Assembly: GCA_003550325.1 (NCBI GenBank)
Contig: QKWP01001137.1
Span: forward strand, 55,672-119,671
From: Gigaspora rosea
Taxonomy: Eukaryota > Glomeromycota > Glomeromycetes > Diversisporales > Gigasporaceae
DNA: 64,000 nt
Direction of reading: 5' to 3'
Under the pieces are notes generated by a model. It did no database searches, was not told where the DNA came from, and worked only from the letters and a program-made list of their open reading frames with translations. Shown piece after piece: positions 47,808-57,696 of the stretch (positions are counted from its first letter, which is position 1; the number at the start of each line of letters is the position of its first letter). The position numbers were made by a program, and so were the translations under genes.

Positions 47808-49745
47808 TTTTTTCTAAACGAAAATTGATGATTTTTATACAATTTTTTCTAAACGAAAATTGATGATTTTTATACAATTTTTCTAAACGAAAATTGATGA
47901 TTTTTATACAATTTTTCTAAACGAAAATTGATGATTTTTATACAATTTTTCTAAACGAAAATTGATGATTTTTATACAATTTTTCTAAACGAAAATTGAT
48001 GATTTTTATACAATTTTTCTAAACGAAAATTGATGATTTTTATACAATTTTTCTAAACGAAAATTGATGATTTTTATACAATTTTTCTAAACGAAAATTG
48101 ATGATTTTTATACAATTTTTCTAAACGAAAATTGATGATTTTTATACAATTTTTCTAAACGAAAATTGATGATTTTTATACAATTTTTCTAAACGAAAAT
48201 TGATGATTTTTATACAATTTTTCTAAACGAAAATTGATGATTTTTATACAATTTTTCTAAACGAAAATTGATGATTTTTATACAATTTTTCTAAACGAAA
48301 ATTGATGATTTTTATACAATTTTTCTAAACGAAAATTGATGATTTTTATACAATTTTTCTAAACGAAAATTGATGATTTTTATACAATTTTTCTAAACGA
48401 AAATTGATGATTTTTATACAATTTTTCTAAACGAAAATTGATGATTTTTATACAATTTTTCTAAACGAAAATTGATGATTTTTATACAATTTTTCTAAAC
48501 GAAAATTGATGATTTTTATACAATTTTTCTAAACGAAAATTGATGATTTTTATACAATTTTTCTAAACGAAAATTGATGATTTTTATACAATTTTTCTAA
48601 ACGAAAATTGATGATTTTTATACAATTTTTCTAAACGAAAATTGATGATTTTTATACAATTTTTCTAAACGAAAATTGATGATTTTTATACAATTTTTCT
48701 AAACGAAAATTGATGATTTTTATACAATTTTTCTAAACGAAAATTGATGATTTTTATACAATTTTTCTAAACGAAAATTGATGATTTTTATACAATTTTT
48801 CTAAACGAAAATTGATGATTTTTATACAATTTTTCTAAACGAAAATTGATGATTTTTATACAATTTTTCTAAACGAAAATTGATGATTTTTATACAATTT
48901 TTCTAAACGAAAATTGATGATTTTTATACAATTTTTCTAAACGAAAATTGATGATTTTTATACAATTTTTCTAAACGAAAATTGATGATTTTTATACAAT
49001 TTTTCTAAACGAAAATTGATGATTTTTATACAATTTTTCTAAACGAAAATTGATGATTTTTATACAATTTTTCTAAACGAAAATTGATGATTTTTATACA
49101 ATTTTTCTAAACGAAAATTGATGATTTTTATACAATTTTTCTAAACGAAAATTGATGATTTTTATACAATTTTTCTAAACGAAAATTGATGATTTTTATA
49201 CAATTTTTCTAAACGAAAATTGATGATTTTTATACAATTTTTCTAAACGAAAATTGATGATTTTTATACAATTTTTCTAAACGAAAATTGATGATTTTTA
49301 TACAATTTTTCTAAACGAAAATTGATGATTTTTATACAATTTTTCTAAACGAAAATTGATGATTTTTATACAATTTTTCTAAACGAAAATTGATGATTTT
49401 TATACAATTTTTCTAAACGAAAATTGATGATTTTTATACAATTTTTCTAAACGAAAATTGATGATTTTTATACAATTTTTCTAAACGAAAATTGATGATT
49501 TTTATACAATTTTTCTAAACGAAAATTGATGATTTTTATACAATTTTTCTAAACGAAAATTGATGATTTTTATACAATTTTTCTAAACGAAAATTGATGA
49601 TTTTTATACAATTTTTCTAAACGAAAATTGATGATTTTTATACAATTTTTCTAAACGAAAATTGATGATTTTTATACAATTTTTTTTAACGAAAATTGAT
49701 GATTTTTATACAATTTTTTTAAACGAAAATTGATGATTTTTATAC
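47808..49745. repeat. minisatellite, 57 x 34 bp
   Basis: Unit CTAAACGAAAATTGATGATT followed by TTTATACAATTTTT: counting from C at 47814 to the equivalent base at 49719 gives 56 intervals, all 34 bp except one of 35, so 57 units. Only the first junction (extra T) and the last two or three units (C lost in CTAAAC) differ. It starts about 45 bp upstream of the transposase ATG and lies between two divergent genes. Because 34 is not a multiple of 3, it cannot be long coding sequence. Confidence 0.98.
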
Positions 49746-50811
49746 GATTCAATATTGATTATTTTTGTTCAGTATTATAAAATAACAATACAAAGAGCAA
49801 CTATGTCAAAAATCAACCTTCAAAAAATACGAATAATACATGATTTGATTATTGCGATTTGTTTCAAATTGATAGATCACTGACAATCGCTTGAACAATC
49901 ACCTGATTGTTGACCGATTGCTTCGCAATATTTTTAAGTAAACATAAATATAGTCAATGAAAATAACATATTTATATTGAATTTTTAGCAAAAAAATACA
50001 CTTTACAATTTTTTACAATCATGCAATCAGATAACAATCAAGTATGCGATAAAAATTTGAACAAAAGTATATCATTTTGCAAAGCGTAATAATTAGTCCC
50101 TAATGACAAAACATATTAACAATATATTAAAATAATTTAGTTCTTATTTGCGAACAATACATAATTAAATCACTTGTTTCAGCAAATAAAAAAAAACCAT
50201 TGTTTTCGGCATATTAAAAATTTAGCATTGTGTAATAAAAAATTCGACAACATTAGAACTATTACAGTATTATGCAGGATTAAATTAAATTTTGTTAATT
50301 GTTTAATTTTTTTACACGATTTGTCTAACTTTTGATTGTCTTGATTGTATAAGATTCGATCGATTGCATAAGATGAACTTAATTAATCATAGACCCGATC
50401 GATTACTGCAGAATGTATAAAATCAGGTTTTTCTTGATGCCACCTTAGGATTTCGAATGTCTATCCCGTGATCACGAATTGATCACAAATATGATGACTG
50501 TATAATATCTCTGCCATAAGTTTCAATTATGTCAAAGTTTTAAACAAAATTGCAAACAATACAGTTGCATACAAAATCGGAGATCGAATGAAATCTATAA
50601 AAGTTAAGCCTTTTCTCTACGAATTTTTTTTCTGCAACTTCAATTTTTTTTTTCGTCACTAAACCAAACTCTTTTTTTTCGTTACTAAACCAAACTCTTT
50701 TTTTTCTTTTGAATACTTATAACCTACCTTTTTTCTTCTCAAATATTTCTTTCGATATATTTTTTTTTTTTACACTTCTCAAATATTTCCTCAATATTTT
50801 TTTTTTTTACA
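49746..50811 (+). promoter_or_regulatory. intergenic, probable promoter side of the + gene
   Basis: Non-coding AT-rich kilobase. CGATCGATT/GATTGCATAAGAT words recur near 50345-50420. From 50640 to 50760 there are two copies of a TTTTTTTTCGTTACTAAACC segment (with ACCAAACTC) and CTTCTCAAATATTTC repeats right before the ATG, a pyrimidine-rich leader typical of fungal 5' regions. Promoter role inferred from position only. Confidence 0.4.
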
Positions 50812-51290
50812 ATGTCAAAACGACCAAACAAACAACGAAAACCTTTAAAATGCGATACATCCGAAAGTCAACAACAAGAACCTATCGTTGTAATCGAACC
50901 TTTAACTAAAAATCCTTTACCTTCATCCGAAACTTTACCTTCAACTGGACTTCGTCAAACTGGCACTTCTACAACTCAAAATTCTCCCGTTCGATCTGCA
51001 CCACATTCTCCCGTTCGATCTGCACCACATTCGCCCATTCGATCTTTACCACATTCTCCCGTTCGATCTTCACCACTTGCTAGACCTTCAACACCTGCTT
51101 TCAGTCATCCAACTTCACCTGTTATTATCTCATCACCTGAATTAACTTCTGCTTTATCCAACTTAAAGCAAAGATATCCATCACTTCGATTACCCGAAAG
51201 CATGTACAAAGAAAAACAACAAAATATTCAACGACAAAAGTCATTTGAAGAGTCGGAAGCAGGTTTTATAATCAATTCAGTTATAAAAAA

Positions 51291-51338
51291 TTTTGGCTGC
51301 TGTTTCCCAACATATATGTTGGGAAACGGCAGCCAAAA
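51291..51338. repeat. 48-bp near-perfect palindrome
   Basis: Arms of 24 bp with one mismatch: TTTTGGCTGCTGTTTCCCAA then CATA, followed by the complement. It lies at the end of exon 1 of the accessory gene, where it adds out-of-character Gly/Cys-rich codons. Could be a tiny fold-back insertion; no TSD beyond A/T. Confidence 0.8.
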
Positions 51339-51779
51339 GTTGTGATAATTGGATTATCTTTCTCATTTTTGTATGTTTTATTTTGTTAATCTTTTGTTTT
51401 TATTACCTATTTTTATAGAAAACGAAAGTTTGCGTGAAGAAATTGTAAAGTTAAAGCGCAGAGTAGCCGATTTGGAGGCTGAAAACAAACAAGCCAAAGA
51501 AGAAATCGAGGCCCTAATCATTATCAACGAAAGTTTTGGCAAGGAATCGGACCTGCAATCCAAAACTGCAGGATCAACGATTTCAGAAAGCGAAAAAAAG
51601 TGAAAGTGAAGGTGAATTATCTGATGGTAATGATGGTAAAAGTAGTTCCGAAATACAGCCATCTCAACTAAGTGCAAAAAGATCTTGTGATCCGAAAGAA
51701 GCTTGGGTCAAATTTTTACAATTTTTAATTTTGTTTGCGATTTTTCAATTTTTTCTTATCTTTTATGATTAACTTTTTT

Positions 51780-52200
51780 TTTTTACGATTTTTTTCTTTT
51801 TAACAATTTGATTTTTTTTATATTTATTTACGATTTTTAATTTATTTTACGATTTATATCTTTTCATTATTACGATTTTCAATTTTCTTTTTAATATTTT
51901 ATTTCGATTTTTTTTTATGATTATATTTATGCTTATTGATTTTTTTACGAATTTTAAAATTTTTACGATTCCATTTTACAATTATTTCCTTTTAATAATT
52001 TATTTTTATCTTTTGATTGATTTTTTTTTATGATTTTAACCTTAAGATTTTTCTTTTTTGCAAATTTTTAATATTTTTTATACGATTTCCCTTTTATAAT
52101 TTTTTGCGAAAATTTTTTCTATGGTTTTTTAATGTTTTTCTGACGATTTAATTTTTTTTCAGTTTTTTTTCGATTTAATTATTTTTCTTCATTTTTAATA
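51780..52200. repeat. T-rich intronic tract with TACGATTTT words
   Basis: About 420 bp, mostly T, with TTTACGATTTTT recurring; probably an intron of the accessory gene. No frame. Confidence 0.5.
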
Positions 52201-53159
52201 GGCTGAGATGAAATTTATTAAAAACGATCCCGCACAAATATCAACTTAACATTGATGAAGTTTTTTTGAGCCCGAACAATAAACAAATTCTTAACAAACT
52301 AATTTCGGAATTAGAACGATTGTTGGCGCCGACTTTCACTCCTACCCGTAAAGAGATTTGGGATTGGTTAGGTGCTTTACACTGACACCAAAGGGGCCGG
52401 CATCTGAAAGTTGAGCAAGGAAAAATAGATGAAGACAATCGACGTCTTCATGCCAATAATAGGATGAATGAAGTATGAAAATTTTATGTTATTATTTTAA
52501 AAAAAACCAGTTTTCGGATATTAATATTTATAACTTACAGAACTTAGCCTGCAGGCTAAGTTCGGTAAGTATAAATATTAAAATCTGAAACATGACTGTT
52601 TATATTATATTTATTTTTTATTTAATGCATTTATATATTTTTTGCTTACAGAAAAAAGCACGAAGAATTAAAGGCGCACAATCGTTATATGAACAACAAG
52701 CAAAGCGAATCATTAAATATAAGCGAAAAGGGTTGATGAATTTACTTTCAAGGGCTGAAATACCGCCAGAAATAAGTGAGACCGATGCTGAAGACAACAA
52801 GAAAAGAAATGCTAATGTGTATGATTATACGTGGTGTTCTGATGAGGTAAATTGATTTTTGATCAAATTATTGCTAAATTTCAACAATCATAGAAATCAT
52901 AAATTTCAATTAATCATGCTAACTATTTTAATAATACTAATGATATTTTTATAGTTACGAAATTTGCTAAGAAAAACTTTGGATGAACAAGCAAAAAAGA
53001 TCTCATCATAGCAACAAACGAGAAAACGATTTTATGACGATAATGCGTTCTTTTTAGATGTAGCTAGACCTGAAGATTTACCTGATTGGGCCTACGTTTC
53101 CGAAGAAGAAGTTGCACATGATCATATGAAAGAACAAAAAAGAAGAAAATCGAAGAAGC

Positions 53160-53475
53160 ATTAAAAAGCATAGAAGCAGAAAAAAGCAAAGCGGCGGAAA
53201 AAGCAAAGCGGCGGAAAAAAGTATAGAAGCAGAAAAAAACAAAGCGCCGGAAAAAACAAAGCGCCGAAAAAAAGCAAAGTGGTGGAAAAAAGCAAAGTGG
53301 TGGAAAAAAGCAAAGCGATGGATAAAGGCACAGAAACCAATAAAGGCATAGAAACCAATAAAAGCACAGAAACTGATAAAGGCAAAGCAACGGAAAAAGG
53401 CAAAGCAACGGAAAAAGGCAAAGCACTGGAAAAAGGGAAAGCACCGGAAAAAAGAAAAGAACCAGAAAAAAGAAA
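53160..53475 (+). repeat. coding minisatellite, Lys/Glu-rich
   Basis: Direct repeats of AAAGCAAAGCGGCGGAAAA and later GGCAAAGCAACGGAAAAA, with a period of 18-24 bp. In the plus frame opened near 53279 it encodes repeats such as KGKATEKGKATEKGKAL, strongly basic. The minus-strand Phe-rich frames here are shadows. Confidence 0.8.
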
Positions 53476-53759
53476 AGAACCGGAAGATGCCCCTGTGGAA
53501 AGACCAGCGAAAAGGGCTGATTTTATAGTGGCGACTATGATAAACAAGTTTTGTACTCAAGAAAACGAGAGTACAGAACCGGCGAAAGTGCAAGTATGGG
53601 CGAGATTTGTGGCGCACTTAAATACACTGCGGAATATACAAGCGAAGATTCAGACGATGAGTCTGTGGCATCTGTGAAAGAAGCACCTAAGGAATAATTT
53701 TTTTTGAAAATTGTTTTTTTAGCTTTTTGATTTTTAATATATTTTATAATGATTTATGT

Positions 53760-54140
53760 AGTAGTATCTTTTAACCCCGATTTCTAAGATTTTTATCGAT
53801 TTTATGTTTAAATAAACTATTTTTTATAACTATTTTAACGATTTAAAACAAATGTATTGTGTTACTTTTAACATGGTTACAAAATTTTTTGTTTCGATTT
53901 TTATCGATTTTGATGTTTAAATAAACGATTGTTATGGCTATTTTTAATGATTTAAAACAAATGTACTGTGCTACTTTTAATGATTTATTTACGAATGGTT
54001 ACGAAAATTCTATTTCGATTTTTTATCGATTTTGATATTTAAATAATCGAATATTATGGCTATTTTAACGATTTAAAACGAATGTACTGTGCTACTGTTA
54101 ATGATTTATTTACGAATGGTTACGAAAATTCTATTTCGAT
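53760..54140. repeat. three tandem ~115-bp repeats
   Basis: Units with TTTTATCGATTTTGATNTTT, AAATAAACGATTNTTATGGC, TATTTTAACGATTTAAAACA, AATGTACTGTGCTAC and TTACGAAAATTCTATTTCGA. They follow the accessory gene and precede the right end of the element, so they may be subterminal repeats. Confidence 0.8.
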
Positions 54141-54300
54141 TCCAATTTATAATTTCATGCCGATTTTTAGAGTGGCGAATGATTGCTGAGTGGCAGCGAT
54201 TGCTGCCAAACAGCAATCATTCGACTTATAATAAAGGCAATAAAAATCGTTGTACATTCGGCTTGAAACCTATAACATTCGTGGCAATATTTCAACTAGT

Positions 54301-54601
54301 GACTGTGTTAACAAATTTTCTCAAGGGCTGATCAATGATGCTGTTTTCCCAGTAAGAGTATGCGGATAACATCTTTGTGGGTTTCGGATTCCCTTTAATT
54401 ACATACTAGTCTTTTTACCTTTTTTGGCAAGCATATCTACTGGCTCGTTTAGCGTATTACCACTATGACTTTTCACTTTGTGCATATGAAGCTTAATTTT
54501 TTTGACTCCAGCACCTTATAATTGCTCGCAGAACACTTCCGTTTGTTAGTTTTAGGTTCTCACGTATTCTTGACACACTTTTTCCTTTTTTAATCACGTT
54601 A
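54301..54601 (-). pseudogene. LINE RNase H end, minus strand
   Basis: Reads KVKSHSGNTLNEPVDMLAKK (RNase H His/Asp block; here AHSG/KSHSG type) then a region ending LREKFVNTV-like at the Tnp2 element junction. It continues across the MITE at 54602-55133 into 55134-55400 with no codon lost, and across the Tnp2 element into 43304-44197. Confidence 0.75.
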
Positions 54602-55133
54602 AGGGGCATCCATAAATAACGTTATATTTGAGGGGGGGTCCCCAAAATATAACAATTTTTCACTATGTAGGAGGGGGTCCCCCCAACATAACGCAATTTT
54701 TTTATTAAAATTTGTCTAAAACTTGATCCAGTAGTCCGAATTGGATAATTTTGGTACCATTCGAATCGTCTCGAGGAGAGGATTCGAATGGTACCAATTT
54801 CATTTGATTTGGAGCACTGGGTCACGTTTTATTAACGAAATACTATTGGTTATTATGTTTTCTTATAAAATTACTATAAAATCAATAGTATTTCGTTAAT
54901 AAAACGTGATCCAGTAATCCAAATGAAATGATTTTGGTACCATTGGATTCGTCTCATAGAGACGAATCGAATGGTACCAAAATCATCCAAACTGGACTAC
55001 TGAATCATAATATATTCAAGTTTTTGTAAAATTTTATATATAAACATACGGATTTTGAAAAAATTTTTTATATAGTAGGGGGGGGTCCAGCGCTACTATG
55101 AGGGGGTACATAACGTTATTTATGGATGCCCCC
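54602..55133. mobile_element. 532-bp MITE, GGGGCATCCATAAATAACG family
   Basis: Inverted ends AGGGGCATCCATAAATAACG and CGTTATTTATGGATGCCCCC, with TA on each side (54600-54601, 55134-55135). Removing the element and one TA restores the LINE frame (AI then NVIKK). It holds two ~100-bp GATCC-bounded dyad modules (54725-54826, 54908-55017). Sister of 20309-20825. Confidence 0.92.
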
Positions 55134-55400
55134 TAATTGCTCATGCACTGTCAGTATAAATATGGACTTCAGCTCCACATAGCATAACCAGTAAAGTTGT
55201 CCAAATCGCATCTTATTCTGCTCTTGTTAATTTTACTACTAAATCTATATTTTCTATACTACTATTTATACTACTAATTATCCAACCAATTCCCAATACT
55301 GTTTTCTCTATTTCTATGTTACTACTATCCAACGACCTATCTGAAAACACCTTGAATCTATCACAAAAATTTATTAAGTGATTAAATTTTTATTATTAAA
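55134..55400 (-). pseudogene. LINE RNase H start, minus strand
   Basis: Minus-strand reading CDRFKVFSDRSLDSSNIEIE, VLGIGWIISSINSS, LTRAE/DAIWTTLL and VHIYTDSA: the first half of an RNase H domain. Beyond about 55400 the match ends, so this copy is 5'-truncated or too decayed to follow. Stops replace residues at TRAE-stop-DAIW and DSA-stop-AI. Confidence 0.8.
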
Positions 55401-56079
55401 TAAAAAAGTTTGGGCTTTAAATTTACACCTAATTAATCAAATAAATTAATTTTCAAAAAATTTTCAAATTGTCTGGTTTCTACTTTTGAGAGCCCATATT
55501 GAGAAGAAGTTGTTCTCTATGGTATAATTCTAAAGTGTTTATCGATATTATTTGCAAAAGTAATGGAGAATGCTATCAAGCCCAAAGTGCTCACTAGTGC
55601 GTATTTTTTAAATAATTTCATAAGATATATTTTTTAATAGGCTGGAAAGCACATTTATTAATTGATTTTTAAACAAACGATTTATAGCTAATTTTTGTTT
55701 ACTTATATATAGCTGAATCATTTTGGTTCAAGTTTCTGTATCATAAATTTTATTCATCCAAGTTCACATAACATAAACAGTGCAGAGAAGAAATTTACAT
55801 TCCTGTTTGATTTGTTAAAGATCTGAAAAAGCTATTATAATACTTTTGGCTTTTACATTACTTTGGTCTAATAAAAAGTACCAAGGTTTCCAAAATCAAC
55901 AAAAACATTGTATTATTATCAACACCTTCGCTATAGTATCACTATCTTCATTACTAACAAAAAAATGACTACTGACATTCCAACAACTATAGCTGTCCTG
56001 AATATATAGTGTAAACAAACACTAGTCGTATTTATTTGTTTTGTGTATAGAATCCATCAGGTTTAACTACCTATACTTT

Positions 56080-56640
56080 TGGAGTTTTTCAAGTTGTTCA
56101 GATGTGCAAAAACAAGGCCATAGGTGAATTGGTAATAAGTTTTATATAACTCAATTCGATATTCTTCATTGTTTAAAAAAGAAGTTGTATCTTGAATATC
56201 TTGTGCTAAGTTAAAAGCACCAATAACTGATAAAATAAGTATTTTTTTTAAGGACCACAGACTTTGTACTTTATATTTGCGATATCCTACTATTTCAACT
56301 CCTTTATATTTGTACTAAGATCTAGCTTTTCATTTGTATACTCTTAACTGCGTTAACTATTGCAAATTCTAACTGCTTCTTTTTTTTACCAAAGTCTGAA
56401 CTGCCTGGAATTGTTTTAGTTTTTTACTTTTATCTAATTCATACATGTGATTAGGAGAGCTTGGAAAACTCAACATGCACTTTACACTTAGTAAAAAACC
56501 ATGTTTCTTTTATCTTTGCATCATATAGTTTCACTTTTCGAACCTTCATTTTTCTCCGTTTTTCAAATGGATGTGTTCTTTGTATGTACTTAATTTGAAA
56601 GGTTTTTTAAAGTGGTATATAAAGCTTTTCTAATAATTTC
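56080..56640 (-). pseudogene. decayed unrecognised coding sequence
   Basis: Minus-strand text: HPFEKRRKMKVRKVKLYDAK and IKETWFFTKCKVHVEFSKLS near 56470-56590, then after stops and frameshifts LILSVIGAFNLAQDIQDTTS and FLNNEEYRIELYKTYYQFTY near 56110-56255. Codon texture is protein-like, but I cannot name the family. The rest of 55401-57399 shows no gene. Confidence 0.45.
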
Positions 56641-57399
56641 CATTTATATGATTTTTCTGACTAAATTTCACCCAAACATTTGTGACCAATAACCACCATT
56701 CAGTATCAAATTCATTTATTGATACTTTAAATGATAGCTAAATATTAAAAAGTAATATATATTTTTTGGTTGGACATAAGACTTGTAGCTGAATTTATCA
56801 AAGAGTTTGTTAAAATTTGTTCAGGAAAAAGTAATAAAATACCAGATGTTTGGTTTTGTATAATATTCAAGTTTGATCCAAAAAATGTTTGTTGTAAAAA
56901 GTTTTTTTTACTGGAAGTACTTATTTTTTTTTTGTTTATTTTTTTAGTTTTTTTTTTTTTTCTGCAGCAAAGTTATTTTGCTGCCAGTATTTTTTTTTTA
57001 TAAAAGATATTTCTATAAATATTGTTTGCAATAAGTTCTTATTGTTCACAATTTGCAAAAAGTCGAAGTGTGCTTTTTTCTTAAATCTATCATAACGAAA
57101 AAGTAAAATTTTGCTTATCTCTTTAATGTTATTAATAGCAAAAAATATTGAATTTGATTGGTTGTTGTTTTATATATAATTGCATTCCAGATGTTAGGCT
57201 AATTAATCATTTAAATATTTGATAGTACCTAGGTTTTAATAGTTCCCTTTATATAGTAAAATTTGAACTTTATATATAGTGACTACTTGCAATCGCTAGG
57301 TTAATATCCAATAACTGGAGTTATTTGGAAGGTGGTACAATTATATTGTGATCTGTGTGATCACAATATTATTGTCATGCTGACAAATAACAGGAAGTA

Positions 57400-57478
57400 T
57401 CTGAGCGTAGAATTTGATTGTGAGATGACTGGGCCCCTTTGGGGCCCAGTCATCAAATAATCAAATTCTACGCTCAGA
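57400..57478. mobile_element. 79-bp hairpin MITE, TA TSD
   Basis: Arms TCTGAGCGTAGAATTTGATT... and complement closing on GGGCCCCTTTGGGGCCC, with TA at 57398-57399 and 57479-57480. The left arm carries a few extra bases (GTGAG) relative to the right. A strong stem-loop with no coding capacity. Confidence 0.8.
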
Positions 57479-57696
57479 TATATCAGTTTTTGAGTGTGAA
57501 GCATTCAATAACAGATTTATCCGATTTTTACAACGATCAAATTTTAAATCTACTTTAAATTAAAAAAGTTTATTATTTAAAAAAAGTTTATTATTAATAA
57601 TAAAACGTTTATTATTAATAAAAAAAAAAGTATAAATATTTAATTATTTTTTTTAGAATTAAATAATTGTTTTACTGTTACTCAAAAACAATAAAA

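Larger units (their letters stand above)
50812..53697 (+). pseudogene. multi-exon accessory gene of the Tnp2 element
   Basis: Divergent partner of the Tnp2 gene. Exon 1 (from 50812) gives a basic start (MSKRPNKQRKPLKC), four to five SPVRSAPH-type repeats, then SALSNLKQRYPSLRLPESMY. After an intron ending TTTTTATAG at about 51418: a coiled coil (ENESLREEIVKLKRRVADLE). Later exons: IWDWLGALH and GKIDEDNRRLHANNRM (near 52360-52475), KKARRIKGAQSLYEQQAKRI to YDYTWCSDE (52652-52850), then KRFYDDNAFFLDVARPEDLP (near 53025) and Lys-rich repeats to a C terminus near 53690. Frame breaks: A run at 51592, TGA at 52388, TAG near 53010. Family unnamed by me; a DNA-binding TnpA-like role is speculation from position. 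Confidence 0.55.
44204..54294. mobile_element. ~10.1-kb Tnp2-type (CMC/Plavaka-like) element
   Basis: ACTAGT occurs at 44198-44203 and 54295-54300, exactly where the LINE breaks; its protein continues from KFVNTV on one side to NASLNAIEELV on the other, so the 10.1 kb between is an insertion. Only the first bases inside look inverted (CGAAATAT and ATATTTCA), so terminal repeats are short or decayed. Both ends are rich in ATTCGGC/GCCGAAT and ATCGGC words. Contents: Tnp2-like transposase (minus), a 57-unit minisatellite, and a divergent multi-exon gene (plus). Confidence 0.75.

Noticed and set aside
47767..47877. upstream in-frame Met extending the Tnp2 protein by 37 residues
   Set aside because: Those residues are encoded by the minisatellite and its edge; the MSSRKRS start fits a protein beginning better.
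47808..49745. CRISPR array
   Set aside because: Head-to-tail 34-bp units have no unique spacers, and the setting is eukaryotic; it is a minisatellite.
53064..53617. long Phe-rich minus-strand frames
   Set aside because: Shadows of the Lys/Glu-rich plus-strand coding repeat.
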